Below, one piece after another: positions 1 to 8,284 of a stretch of DNA of 19,066 bases. The DNA is taken from NCBI GenBank assembly GCA_900756575.1, contig CAAEKQ010000164.1:1-19066 (forward strand), in the 5' to 3' direction. The notes under the pieces were generated by a model, which was not told the origin of the DNA, did no database searches, and saw nothing but the letters and a program-made list of their open reading frames with translations. Position 1 is the first letter of the stretch. Every line of letters starts with the position of its first letter. Made by a program: the position numbers and the translations under genes. This DNA is from an uncultured Oscillospiraceae bacterium (GTDB lineage: Bacteria > Bacillota > Clostridia > Oscillospirales > Oscillospiraceae).

Positions 1-1010
1 CCGGGGCTATTACCGTGCCCTTTATTATGGCCCTGGGTATCGGTATGGCTGCCATTCGAAGCGATAAGGATTCCGGCAGCGATTCTTTTGGCCTGGTTGC
101 CATGTGCTCTATTGGGCCGGTGCTTTCGGTGCTGCTGCTGGGCATTTTTATGCCGGATATGGACGCAGCCTATACGCCGGTTTCCATTCCGGTACTGGAT
201 ACTACCCGGGATGCTGCGCTGGTATTTGCCAAAGAGCTGCCTGACTATATCGGAGAAGTGGCTTTGGCGCTGCTTCCGGTCGTGGCGATTTTCGGGCTGT
301 TTCAGCTGCTGTTCCGGCGATTTCACCGGCGGCAGCTGGGCAAGATTCTGGTGGGACTGCTCTATACCTATGCGGGACTGGTGCTGTTTCTGGTGGGGGT
401 CAACGTTGGCTTTATGCCCGCCGGTGCCACCATCGGCGCTTCCATTGCATCCAGCCGGCTAAAATGGCTACTGGTGCCCATTGGAGCACTGGTTGGCTAC
501 TTCATCGTTCGGGCGGAACCGGCGGTGCAGGTATTGGCCCGCCAGGTGGAGGAAATCTCCGGCGGTTCCATTACCCAGCACTCGATTCATTACGCGCTGT
601 CCATCGGCATCGCTCTGTCTGTGGGGCTGGCAATGGTACGGATTTTAATGGGCATCAGCCTCATGTGGTTCCTGATTCCGGGCTATGCCATCTCCCTGAG
701 CATGACGTATTTCGTGCCCCAGATTTTCACCGGCGTGGCCTTCGACTCCGGCGGCGTGGCATCCGGCCCCATGACCACCACGTTTCTCCTCCCCTTTGCC
801 ATGGGGGCCTGTGAGGCACTGGGCGGCAATGTCCTCACCGATGCCTTCGGAATTGTGGCACTGGTGGCAATGACGCCCTTGTGTACCATTCAGCTTCTGG
901 GCCTTGCAGACCGAATCCGGGAGAAAATTGCAGAATCCGCACTGGAACACGCCTTGCGCGAGGAACTGGAGACATTGGAAGACGGCATGATTTATTGGGA
1001 GGTGGACTGA
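1..1010 (+). CDS. DUF1538 family membrane protein, 3' part
   Basis: Integral membrane protein of the DUF1538 family, cut by the left edge: the frame is open back to base 3 (codons GGG GCT ATT ACC GTG), so the GTG at 15 is an internal Val and not a start. About 336 residues are visible. The visible part contains the end of one family repeat (GAITVPFIMALGIG, then SDSFGLVAMCSIGPVLSVLLLG) and a complete second repeat ending in GGVASGPMTTTFLLPFAMG and LTDAFGIVALVAMTPLCTIQ. The two ends align with each other, so the protein is an internal duplication of multi-span halves. Many hydrophobic segments are separated by short loops, and the C-terminus is charged and cytosolic. A transport role is plausible, but the family has no proven substrate. 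The next gene begins one base after the stop and encodes a PII-like protein, a pairing typical of this family, which suggests that the PII-like protein regulates it. Confidence 0.85.
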   Translation, partial: GAITVPFIMALGIGMAAIRSDKDSGSDSFGLVAMCSIGPVLSVLLLGIFMPDMDAAYTPVSIPVLDTTRDAALVFAKELPDYIGEVALALLPVVAIFGLFQLLFRRFHRRQLGKILVGLLYTYAGLVLFLVGVNVGFMPAGATIGASIASSRLKWLLVPIGALVGYFIVRAEPAVQVLARQVEEISGGSITQHSIHYALSIGIALSVGLAMVRILMGISLMWFLIPGYAISLSMTYFVPQIFTGVAFDSGGVASGPMTTTFLLPFAMGACEALGGNVLTDAFGIVALVAMTPLCTIQLLGLADRIREKIAESALEHALREELETLEDGMIYWEVD

Positions 1011-1011
1011 T

Positions 1012-1692
1012 ATGAAACAGAATATCGCCCCCATGCAGCTGCTCCTGTCCATTGTGGAGCGTGGATCGGCGGCAAAGCTCATGCGGCAATATGAAGCCTT
1101 CAAAATCACCCAGCATTTTCAGGCGTTTGGTCACGGTACCGCTGCCTCTCACCTGCTGGACACCCTGGGCTTTGGCACCAGCGAGCGGGATATCCTGCTG
1201 TCCATTGCGCCGAAAGATACCATGCGTCAGCTAATGCACTTTCTAAAAGATGAGGAGCGCTCGGCTCTTGGTGCAAAGGGCATTGCGTGTAGCCTGGATC
1301 TAACCGCCCTCAGTGCCATTTATGCCCTGGGCATCAGTCGATTGGAAGAAATGAATCCGGATAAGGGGGAACAGCTCATGGAGCAGGGAAACCAGCATAC
1401 CTTAATTCTCGTAGCCGTGAACTACGGCTATACCGATGCGGTGATGGACACGGCCCGGGCCTGCGGTGCCAAGGGCGGAACAATTGTCCGCGCCCGCTGG
1501 GCAGGCAGTCAGACCGTGGAGAAATTCGCCGGAATTACCTTGCAGGATGAAAAAGAAATCCTGGCAATCGTGGCTTCCCGGAAGGAACAGGCCCATATCA
1601 TGGAGGAAATCAACCGGCTCCACGGTCTTCGTTCCTCCCCCCAGGCGGTGGTGATCGGCCTGCCCATTGACCATATGGCAAAACTGGATTAA
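1012..1692 (+). CDS. Tandem PII-like (GlnB-type) regulator
   Basis: A 226-residue soluble protein made of two PII-like halves. The C-terminal half (about residues 128-220: LILVAVNYGY, GAKGGTIVRARWAGSQ, KEILAIVASRKEQ, VVIGLPID) has the beta-alpha-beta pattern and the T-loop region position of PII proteins. The N-terminal half (LLLSIVERGSAAKLM, ITQHFQAFGHGTA, DILLSIAPKD) repeats the same plan with lower similarity. A normal PII protein is about 110 residues and works as a trimer; this protein carries two such units in one chain. ATG at 1012 follows GGGAGG at 997-1002, which lies inside the end of the DUF1538 gene. The stop and the start are one base apart, so the two genes are co-translated. 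By context it probably binds a nucleotide or small ligand and controls the DUF1538 membrane protein. The ligand cannot be read from sequence; the canonical PII T-loop tyrosine motif is not obvious. Confidence 0.8.
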   Translation: MKQNIAPMQLLLSIVERGSAAKLMRQYEAFKITQHFQAFGHGTAASHLLDTLGFGTSERDILLSIAPKDTMRQLMHFLKDEERSALGAKGIACSLDLTALSAIYALGISRLEEMNPDKGEQLMEQGNQHTLILVAVNYGYTDAVMDTARACGAKGGTIVRARWAGSQTVEKFAGITLQDEKEILAIVASRKEQAHIMEEINRLHGLRSSPQAVVIGLPIDHMAKLD

Positions 1693-1705
1693 TCCATTCA
1701 AGCAA

Positions 1706-1756
1706 AACGTCCTCGGATTTGCGGAATCACTTCCGCCGGTCCGGGGACGTTATTTT
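1706..1756 (+). terminator. Terminator of the DUF1538-PII operon
   Basis: A long imperfect hairpin: AACGTCCTCGGA (1706-1717) pairs with TCCGGGGACGTT (1740-1751) with one G-U pair. An inner stem GCGGAA-TCAC-TTCCGC (1721-1736) sits inside it. The run TATTTT follows the hairpin. It lies 14 bases after the stop of the PII-like gene and just before the ABC exporter promoter, so it insulates the two units. Confidence 0.8.
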
Positions 1757-1760
1757 CTCC

Positions 1761-1789
1761 TTGACAAAGGTATATAGTTGTACTATCAT
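1761..1789 (+). promoter_or_regulatory. Sigma-A promoter of the ABC exporter pair
   Basis: TTGACA at 1761-1766, a 17-base spacer, and TATCAT at 1784-1789. The -35 box is a perfect match and the -10 box matches at five of six positions. The start of transcription would be near 1796, about 40 bases before the GTG start of the first exporter gene. Confidence 0.75.
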
Positions 1790-1814
1790 CCTATTAGTTG
1801 ATTGTACATCTAAT
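1774..1814 (+). promoter_or_regulatory. Paired dyads over the exporter promoter, candidate operator
   Basis: Two inverted repeats lie in tandem: ATAGT-TGT-ACTAT at 1774-1786, inside the -35/-10 spacer and into the -10 box, and ATTAG-12 bases-CTAAT at 1793-1814, at and just after the transcription start. Both contain the related cores TAGTTG and TGTAC. AT-rich dyads of this kind over promoters of Firmicute ABC exporters are often bound by GntR/YtrA-type repressors; here the repressor identity is inference and no regulator gene lies in the window next to this pair. Confidence 0.5.
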
Positions 1815-1834
1815 TGAAGAAGGAGGAGAAATCC

Positions 1835-3577
1835 GTGAAGCACGATACCCCGCAGCCGGATCGGGTTGCCTGGTACTTCAAGGCCGAGTGGTGGCCCCTG
1901 CTGCTGGTTACCATATCCGGTCTGATTTACAACCTGGGCCTTTTGGCGGGTCCCTGGTTTGAAGGTCAGATGACCGGCTGTCTCATTCGCATTCTGCAAG
2001 GAAACGGAACGTTTTCCGATATGCTGCGGCTGATCCTCTGGTATGTGGTCGTGATTGCCATCGTCCAGGGGGCTAGGTACATCAAGCGGTTTTACGTCCG
2101 GCGCTTTGCCAATAACGTCAGCCGCAAAATGAAGGGCATCCTCTATAGCAACCTCGTGCAGAAAAGCCGCACGGAGCTGGAGGAGGAAGGCGCAGGCAAT
2201 CTGATGACCAAGGCGATCCTCGATGTAGATGACTGTGCCGAGGGCATGAGAAAGTTCACCACTGAGATTTTCGACACCGGCGTTGCCCTACTGGCCTATG
2301 CCTGTATGCTACTGTATTACGACTGGCGGCTGGGGCTACTGTGTATGCTGTTTCCACCCATTTCCTATGTGGTGGCGGAGAAGATGAAGGTGCTGATTCA
2401 GCGCACCGGCGCAGCCTTTAAGGCCCAGTCCGGCATACTCAGCGCCGCCACGCTGGATCGGGGCACCAACGCCATTACTTACCGCGTCTTCGGCTGTGAA
2501 AAGCAGCGTCAGGAGGCCTACGAGCAGAACCTCACCGACTATGAAAAGTCTGCTGTCCGGGCCAACATCTGGAACACCATGCTGCCGCCGGTATATAAGG
2601 TCATTTCCATGGCGGGCGTACTGTTTATTTTGTTCTATGGCAGCAAAAATGTGCTGGGCAGCGGCTGGAAACCCTGGGATGTGGCCGCATTTACCACGTT
2701 TCTCTCCTGCTTTACCAAGCTGTCCACCAAATCCTCCAGCGCGGCCAAACTGTTCAATGCCGTCCATAAGGCCCAGGTGTCCTGGAAGCGAATCAAGCCT
2801 CTGATGCACGCCCCCGAGGAACTGCCGGAAGCCAAGGCCGCAAAGCCTGATACGCTGGAGGTTCGTCAGCTGAGCTTTGCCTATGCAGGTGGCAAGGATA
2901 TTATCCACAATCTGAGCTTTGTCGCAAAGCCCGGTCAGATCATCGGCATCACCGGCCCCGTTGCCTGCGGGAAATCCACCCTGGGCAAGCTATTTCTATG
3001 TGAATTCCCCTATTCCGGCGATATTCGCTACGGCGGCAAGGAGTTAAGCCGCATGGATCAAGTGAAACGCACCGGGATTGTGGGCTATCTGGGCCACGAT
3101 CCTGAACTGTTTAACGACACCGTTCGCAACAATATTCTCATGGGCAACGAGCAGCTGGATTCCTGGGAATCTCTCCGCTACGTCTGCCTGGACAGCGAGG
3201 TCAAGGCCATGGAAGACGGGATTGAGACCTTAGTTGGCAGCGGCGGCGTTCGTCTCTCCGGCGGTCAGGGCCAGCGCCTGAGTTTGGCCCGTACCCTCAG
3301 CTATATGCGCCCGATCCTGGTACTGGACGATCCCTTCTCCGCATTGGATCGCAACACCGAGGCACAGATTTTCGAAAACCTCAAAAAACTGGCATCCGAC
3401 AGCATTGTGCTTTTGATTTCCCATCGGCTCTATCTGTTTCCGGAACTGGATCAATTGATCTGGATGGACGGCGGAAAGCAAACCGTCGGAACCCATCAGG
3501 AGCTCATGGAATCCGTGCCGGACTATGCCGCACTGTTCCATGCCCAGGTAGGAGGAAAGCAGAATGCAGAAGTCTGA
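1835..3577 (+). CDS. ABC exporter half-transporter, degenerate-site partner
   Basis: A 580-residue fused permease/ATPase of the multidrug/lipid exporter type. An N-terminal six-span membrane domain (about residues 20-310) is followed by a nucleotide-binding domain with Walker A GPVACGKST (374-382), signature LSGGQ (474-478), Walker B ILVLDD (494-499) and the switch His530. The residue after Walker B is Asp499 where active sites carry Glu, so the ATP site built on this chain is expected to hydrolyse poorly. The start was placed at GTG 1835 because AGGAGGAG at 1821-1828 lies seven bases upstream; an in-frame TTG at 1814 has no binding site. The last 14 bases overlap the next gene, which encodes the partner half, so the two are translationally coupled and almost certainly form a heterodimer. 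The substrate is unknown; drug, peptide or lipid export is typical. Confidence 0.88.
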   Translation: MKHDTPQPDRVAWYFKAEWWPLLLVTISGLIYNLGLLAGPWFEGQMTGCLIRILQGNGTFSDMLRLILWYVVVIAIVQGARYIKRFYVRRFANNVSRKMKGILYSNLVQKSRTELEEEGAGNLMTKAILDVDDCAEGMRKFTTEIFDTGVALLAYACMLLYYDWRLGLLCMLFPPISYVVAEKMKVLIQRTGAAFKAQSGILSAATLDRGTNAITYRVFGCEKQRQEAYEQNLTDYEKSAVRANIWNTMLPPVYKVISMAGVLFILFYGSKNVLGSGWKPWDVAAFTTFLSCFTKLSTKSSSAAKLFNAVHKAQVSWKRIKPLMHAPEELPEAKAAKPDTLEVRQLSFAYAGGKDIIHNLSFVAKPGQIIGITGPVACGKSTLGKLFLCEFPYSGDIRYGGKELSRMDQVKRTGIVGYLGHDPELFNDTVRNNILMGNEQLDSWESLRYVCLDSEVKAMEDGIETLVGSGGVRLSGGQGQRLSLARTLSYMRPILVLDDPFSALDRNTEAQIFENLKKLASDSIVLLISHRLYLFPELDQLIWMDGGKQTVGTHQELMESVPDYAALFHAQVGGKQNAEV

Positions 3578-5210
3578 ACACGTCAGCGCCATCATTCTTG
3601 AGACGGTAAAAAGCAGATTACTCCTGTCCGTGGGCATTCTGTTGGCCGTTGCGGGCGCCATTGCCACCTCTCTGTTCCCACCGCTGATTCTGGGAAAAAT
3701 CATTGATACCATAACCGCAGGCCAGGCCGTAACCATCGCCATGGTGGTGCTCTATTTTCTGCTCATTGCTCTCACCGGCTTCACCGAAGCCGCACGTGAG
3801 GGGCTGCTCACCATATTCGGCCAGAAAATCACCCACACCCTCCGCAGCCGTCTGATGGCAAAGCAGATTCGCCTGACCGCCGATGCACTGAATCATCAGG
3901 AGCCAGGCGCGCTGGTTTCCCGATTTGTGGGCGATGTAGACGCCGTGGAGAGCCTGTTCACCTCCGGCATTGTCAGTATGTTCGCCGATGCCTGCCGAAT
4001 CATCAGCATTCTGGCGGTGATTTGGTTCCGGAATCGCGGCCTTGCACTGGTGCTGCTGGTGCTACTGCCCTTCCTGTTCTGGTTTACCCGCCACGTGCAG
4101 AAGAATATGCTGGCCGCCCAGCTGGATAACCGCAAGGCCGTAAGCCGAGCTTCCGGCTTCGTTCCCGAAACCCTCCATAACATCCGCACCATCCATACCC
4201 TCGGTAAGGAGAAATATGTGGAACAGCGGTACGACACCTACATCGGCGACAGCTACCGTGCCATGGAGAAGACGAACTTCTATGATGCGGTCTACTCCCC
4301 CATCATTCTGGTGCTCAATGCAATCGTGGTGGCCGTGGTCATGCTGCTGTCGGCTTCCGGCAACCAGCAGGTTCTGACGCTCTTCAGTATGTCCGCCGGT
4401 ACGGCTGTGGCGGTCATGAACTACATCTCCCAGGTTTTCACCCCTGTAGAGAGCCTGGGAATGGAGATTCAGACCATTCAGTCCGCCATTGCAGGCGTGC
4501 GCCGCATCAATGAATTCCTGAGTCAGCCGGAGCTGGAAGAACAGCACACCTCCCATGCCCTCGCACAGAAGGCCGCAAATCCCTTTGTGGAACTCAAAGA
4601 CGTGACCTTCGGCTATGACGATCATACCGTACTCTGCCATCTGAATCTACAGGTGCAGATCGGCGAACAGGTCACCCTGTCCGGACGCACCGGCGCAGGC
4701 AAGAGTACCATTTTCAAGCTGCTAATGGGGCTTTATTCCCCCGATTCCGGCAGCGTGACCGTTGGCGGTATTCCCGCAGATCAGATTCCCGAGGTCGAAA
4801 AGCGGAAGCTTTTTGGCTATGTGGAGCAGTCCTTCCATATGGTTCCCGGCACCGTCAAGGATCAAATCACCCTGTTTGATGATCGAATCACCATGGCGCA
4901 GGTTCGCAGCGCCGCCCAGCTCACCGGATTAGAGGACACCATTCTCTCCTTGCCCCAGGGCTATGATACCCCCTGCACCCAGGAGATTTTCTCTCAGGGG
5001 CAGTGGCAGCTTTTGTCCATCGCCCGCGCCGCCGCCGCACAGCCGGAGCTGCTGCTGCTAGACGAGATCACCGCAAATCTGGATGCAGAGACGGAACAGG
5101 CCGTGCTTCGTGCCCTGAAACGGGTCTCTGAGCATCGCACGGTGGTCTCCATCTCCCATCGTGTGACCGCCGAAACCGGCAGAATCATCCCCATCGGTTC
5201 TGCCGTATAA
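3564..5210 (+). CDS. ABC exporter half-transporter, catalytic-site partner
   Basis: A 548-residue permease/ATPase, partner of the preceding gene. Membrane domain at about residues 15-320, then a nucleotide-binding domain with Walker A GRTGAGKST (374-382), Walker B LLLLDE (496-501) with the catalytic Glu501 present, and switch His532. The signature reads FSQGQ (476-480) in place of LSGGQ. In a head-to-tail ATPase dimer this altered signature faces the Walker A/B of the partner, which itself has Asp for Glu; the changes in the two chains therefore fall in the same ATP site, leaving one canonical and one degenerate site, as in the TM287/288 and BmrCD exporters. ATG at 3564 is preceded by GGAGGA and overlaps the upstream gene by 14 bases. 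The C-terminus ends soon after the H-loop (GRIIPIGSAV), so this domain is slightly shorter than usual. Confidence 0.88.
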   Translation: MQKSEHVSAIILETVKSRLLLSVGILLAVAGAIATSLFPPLILGKIIDTITAGQAVTIAMVVLYFLLIALTGFTEAAREGLLTIFGQKITHTLRSRLMAKQIRLTADALNHQEPGALVSRFVGDVDAVESLFTSGIVSMFADACRIISILAVIWFRNRGLALVLLVLLPFLFWFTRHVQKNMLAAQLDNRKAVSRASGFVPETLHNIRTIHTLGKEKYVEQRYDTYIGDSYRAMEKTNFYDAVYSPIILVLNAIVVAVVMLLSASGNQQVLTLFSMSAGTAVAVMNYISQVFTPVESLGMEIQTIQSAIAGVRRINEFLSQPELEEQHTSHALAQKAANPFVELKDVTFGYDDHTVLCHLNLQVQIGEQVTLSGRTGAGKSTIFKLLMGLYSPDSGSVTVGGIPADQIPEVEKRKLFGYVEQSFHMVPGTVKDQITLFDDRITMAQVRSAAQLTGLEDTILSLPQGYDTPCTQEIFSQGQWQLLSIARAAAAQPELLLLDEITANLDAETEQAVLRALKRVSEHRTVVSISHRVTAETGRIIPIGSAV

Positions 5211-5220
5211 GCCCATATCG

Positions 5221-5265
5221 AAAAAACACCACGCTGTATCCATTCGATGCAGCGTGGTGTTTTTC
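5221..5265. terminator. Bidirectional terminator between convergent operons
   Basis: AAAAACACCACGCTG (5222-5236) is perfectly complementary to CAGCGTGGTGTTTTT (5250-5264), with a 13-base loop that can add a small inner stem. The A-run on one side and the T-run on the other give a T-tract in both directions, so it can end both the exporter transcript (+) and the tryptophan-type ABC importer transcript (-). Confidence 0.9.
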
Positions 5266-5272
5266 GTATCAT

Positions 5273-6079
5273 TTAATCCATCGCGGTCAAAATTCGATCA
5301 TTATCCAGGTTTTTACCAGCGCTGACGGAGAACTTCTCCAGCAGATCCTCCACGGTCATGTGGGCGCGCTCCTCGCCGGATACATCCAGAACAATGTGAC
5401 CAGAATCCATCATCAGTGTGCGATTGCCGAGGCTCAAGGCCTGGGACATATTATGCGTGACCATCAGGCAGGTGATTTTCCGCTCGGAGACCACATTTTT
5501 CGTGATTTCCAGCACCTTTTCTGCGGTACCAGGGTCCAGCGCTGCGGTATGCTCGTCCAACAGCAGCAGCTTCGGGGTCACCATGGTCGCCATCAACAGC
5601 GTCAGCGCCTGACGCTGACCGCCGGAAAGCAGGCCTACGGGGTTTTTCATCCGGTCCTCAAGGCCCATGCCCAAAAGGGACAGCTGCTCCCGGAACATCT
5701 CCCGTTCCTTCTTGGATACGCGGCTGAAAAATGCGAGCCGGTGCCTGGACTGCCGGAGGTAGGCAATGGCCAAATTTTCTTCGATGGTCATATGGGGCGC
5801 GGTGCCCTTCAGGGGATCCTGGAACAGATGGCCAATCATCTCGCTGCGGCGATATTCCCGCAAAAACGTGATGTCCTCCCCGTCCAGCTCAATAGTGCCC
5901 TGATCCACGTAGAAATTACCGGCAATCGCGCCAAACATGGTGGATTTGCCTGCGCCGTTGGAACCAACGATAGTGGCAAATTCGCCTGCGTCCAGATGAA
6001 GGCTCAGATTGTCCAGCGCCGTTTTTTCATTGACGGTACCGGCGTTAAAGGTCTTGGTAATATTGGTGAGTGTCAGCAT
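5273..6079 (-). CDS. trpZ: ABC importer ATPase, TrpZ-like
   Basis: A 268-residue stand-alone ATP-binding subunit. Motifs: Walker A GSNGAGKST (39-47), Q-loop Gln88, signature LSGGQ (152-156), Walker B LLLLDE (172-177) followed by HTAALD, and switch His210. It powers the membrane import complex made with the permease and lipoprotein encoded just upstream. The open frame extends further 5', but the start is taken at 6079 because GGAGG lies just before that ATG and the sequence MLTLTNITKTF is the normal start of the family. The start overlaps the permease stop by seven bases, giving translational coupling. The gene is the last of a three-gene operon controlled by a T-box leader. The symbol rests on the operon order and the inferred tryptophan specifier, not on a demonstrated substrate. 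Confidence 0.85.
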   Translation of the reverse strand: MLTLTNITKTFNAGTVNEKTALDNLSLHLDAGEFATIVGSNGAGKSTMFGAIAGNFYVDQGTIELDGEDITFLREYRRSEMIGHLFQDPLKGTAPHMTIEENLAIAYLRQSRHRLAFFSRVSKKEREMFREQLSLLGMGLEDRMKNPVGLLSGGQRQALTLLMATMVTPKLLLLDEHTAALDPGTAEKVLEITKNVVSERKITCLMVTHNMSQALSLGNRTLMMDSGHIVLDVSGEERAHMTVEDLLEKFSVSAGKNLDNDRILTAMD

Positions 6080-7005
6080 TTTGCACCTCCACGGCGAGCG
6101 GACTTCTGCTTCTGAAATGCGGCGTAACGCTTCAGTGCAGGAGACGCAATGGCAACCGCAACGATCAGCGCAGAGACCAGCTTCATGCATTCAGCGGGCA
6201 CGTTCAGCCGCAGTGCCACAGCCACAAACAGCCGATACAGGCAGGAGCCAATGACAGCACCCAGCGCCCGACGGAACATGCCGCCCTTCCCTACCAGGGT
6301 TTCACCGATAATCAGGGAAGCCAGGGCGATGGTCACCATGCCGGTGCCCAGGTTGATGTCACAACTCTTCTGATACTGGGCCAGCACCGCGCCGGACAAA
6401 GCCGTCAAGCTGCCGGAAATACAGAGACCCACGGTAATAGTAAATGCAGGATTCACGGAGGAAGCCTTAATCATGTCGGGGCTGTCACCGGTGGCCCGAA
6501 TGGAAAGCCCCAGTCGGGTTTTCAGAAACAGTGCCAGCAGCGCCGCCACCGCCAGAACGATCACCAGGGCCACAACGAGCTTATACCAGCTGCCCAGTAC
6601 GCCGCCCAGAGCGCTTTTTGCCATGGAGAAGATGTTGTCGCACCTAAAAATGCTCAGAGTGGACGAGAAGCCCATCACTGCCAGGTTCACGGTGTACAGG
6701 CCCGTATTGACGATGATACCGGCCAGAATGCTCTCCACGCCCAGCCGGGTCTGGAGGAAGGCGGTAATATAGCCGGACAAAACGCCCGCCAGCATGGCCG
6801 CAAACAGTGCCAGAATGGGATGACCCAGCAGCGTGACCTGACAGCACACCGCACAGCCCAGGGTAAAGCAGCTGTCGGTGCTCAAATCGGCAATGTTCAG
6901 GATCGAATAGCTGAGGAACAGCGCCAGAGCCACCAGCGCATAAATACATCCCAGCTCCATGGCCGTCTGCGCCGTGCTCAGGGTAAAAATCGAAGCAATA
7001 GACAT
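6073..7005 (-). CDS. trpY: ABC importer permease, TrpY-like
   Basis: A 310-residue inner-membrane permease of the BPD_transp_2 (branched-chain amino acid/ribose type) superfamily, with about eight to nine hydrophobic spans from residue 15 to 295. The segment LSIRATGDSPDMIKASSV (about 175-192) is the cytosolic coupling loop expected to contact the ATPase, and the conserved EC-GCIYALVALALFLSYSI-like N-terminal span pattern is present. ATG 7005 follows a GAGAGGAAG binding site. It is preceded by a hairpin that separates it from the binding-protein gene, so its level is probably lower than that of the lipoprotein. It overlaps the ATPase gene. With the binding protein of the TrpX/YqjX family it forms an amino-acid importer, probably for tryptophan. 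Confidence 0.85.
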   Translation of the reverse strand: MSIASIFTLSTAQTAMELGCIYALVALALFLSYSILNIADLSTDSCFTLGCAVCCQVTLLGHPILALFAAMLAGVLSGYITAFLQTRLGVESILAGIIVNTGLYTVNLAVMGFSSTLSIFRCDNIFSMAKSALGGVLGSWYKLVVALVIVLAVAALLALFLKTRLGLSIRATGDSPDMIKASSVNPAFTITVGLCISGSLTALSGAVLAQYQKSCDINLGTGMVTIALASLIIGETLVGKGGMFRRALGAVIGSCLYRLFVAVALRLNVPAECMKLVSALIVAVAIASPALKRYAAFQKQKSARRGGAKC

Positions 7006-7028
7006 GAATGGTATCTTCCTCTCAAAAG

Positions 7029-7052
7029 AGGGCGGGTTTTGGCACCCGCCCT
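7029..7052 (-). terminator. Intercistronic hairpin between trpX-like and trpY-like genes
   Basis: A perfect nine-base stem, AGGGCGGGT (7029-7037) with ACCCGCCCT (7044-7052), and a six-base loop. On the - strand it is followed only by TCTTTTG, a weak T-tract. It is therefore better read as a partial terminator or RNA-stabilising hairpin downstream of the binding-protein gene, which would favour lipoprotein over permease and ATPase. Confidence 0.7.
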
Positions 7053-7087
7053 GCTTGATTTACGTTTGCAATGATTTGAAATTAAGA

Positions 7088-8221
7088 TTAGTCGAAGCTC
7101 TCCTGGGTAACGGTCTCTTTCACTTCCTCGCAGAGATCATTGAAGGCGGAGTAGTCAAGACCAATGGCTTCCGCAGTCTCTGTGTTGACCATTGCAATGC
7201 CGCTGGACATGATCTGTACAGGAGTGGCAGCGGGGTCTGCGCCGTTCACCAGGATGTCAACCACCATGTCGGCAGTAGCGGTGCCCAGGGTGACATAGTT
7301 GACGCCGTAGCCGCAGAACGCACCGTTCAGAGCGAAGGAGTCAGCGCCTGCATAGTGGGGAATCTTTGCGTCCACAAACTTCTCATAGATGGCCAGCTCA
7401 GCGGTCATAACGGTGTTGTCAGTGGGAGTGAACACGGCGTCTACACCGGCGGCAATCAGTGCATCGGCTGCCAGAGCGATTTCATCATTGGTGGTGCCGG
7501 TCTTCTCTACCACCTCGATGCCCTTCTCCTGGCAGTAGGCCTCGGCGGAAGCAATGGCGCTCTTGGAGGAATCCTGGCCCTGGTCATACAGCAGGCCCAA
7601 CTTCTTCATGTCGGGGTTGGCAGCCAGCATCAGGTCAATGACTGCTTCTACATTCAGTGCATCGGAAGTGCCGGTAACGTTGGAGCCGGGAGCGTCAAGG
7701 CTCTCAACAAGGCCCGCGCTGACAGGATCGGATACAGCGGAAAATACAACGGGGATCTGATTTTCCTCGGTGGCGGTCTGCATAATCAGAGCTGCGGGGG
7801 TTGCAATGGGAATGATGACATCGACGTTATCAGCGACCAGGTCGGATGCAATCTGGTTCAGGGTGGTGGAATCGGCCTGGCCGTTCTTGGTGTAGTCGGC
7901 ATAATCAAAGGTCACGCCCAGCTCCTGGCCCTTTGCGTCCAGCTCGGCCTGAATGGCGGATTCGATCTGATCCAGGGAAGCATCATCAACATACTTGACA
8001 ATACCAACCTTATAAACGGTGCCTTCATTGGCTGTGGTTTCGCCAGCGGTGGAAGCCTGAGTTTCCTCTGTGGCAGGGACGGCTGCAGCAGGAGCAGAAT
8101 CGGTAGCAGATGCAGCAGATGCACTGGAAGCAGCGCCGGAACCGCAGGCGGCAAGGCTGAGACTCATGGCAGCAGCCAGAACCATGGCAAGTGCCTTCTT
8201 CACAAATTTCACGTTTTTCAT
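7088..8221 (-). CDS. trpX: Lipoprotein substrate-binding protein, TrpX-like
   Basis: A 377-residue extracellular binding protein of the ABC_sub_bind family (TrpX/YqjX type). A signal peptide (basic KNVKFVKK, then a hydrophobic stretch) ends in the lipobox LAAC with Cys26 as the lipid-modified residue. A low-complexity Ala/Ser/Thr linker (about 27-60) leads to the two-lobed binding domain, which starts at YKVGIVKYVDDASLDQI and includes NVDVIIPIATPAA, IPVVFSAVSDPVSAGLV and GSNVTGTSD, all typical of the family. Start at ATG 8221 with AGGAGG (8231-8236 on the opposite strand) nine bases upstream; the longer open frame upstream covers the T-box leader and is not coding. It is the first gene of the importer operon and the direct target of the T-box. 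The ligand is inferred as tryptophan from the leader; aromatic or related compounds are possible. Confidence 0.88.
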   Translation of the reverse strand: MKNVKFVKKALAMVLAAAMSLSLAACGSGAASSASAASATDSAPAAAVPATEETQASTAGETTANEGTVYKVGIVKYVDDASLDQIESAIQAELDAKGQELGVTFDYADYTKNGQADSTTLNQIASDLVADNVDVIIPIATPAALIMQTATEENQIPVVFSAVSDPVSAGLVESLDAPGSNVTGTSDALNVEAVIDLMLAANPDMKKLGLLYDQGQDSSKSAIASAEAYCQEKGIEVVEKTGTTNDEIALAADALIAAGVDAVFTPTDNTVMTAELAIYEKFVDAKIPHYAGADSFALNGAFCGYGVNYVTLGTATADMVVDILVNGADPAATPVQIMSSGIAMVNTETAEAIGLDYSAFNDLCEEVKETVTQESFD

Positions 8222-8284
8222 TGGGGTAGTCCTCCTAAAAATATAGATTCGACTGAAAACGCGGATTTTGATGCTGGGGAAGGT

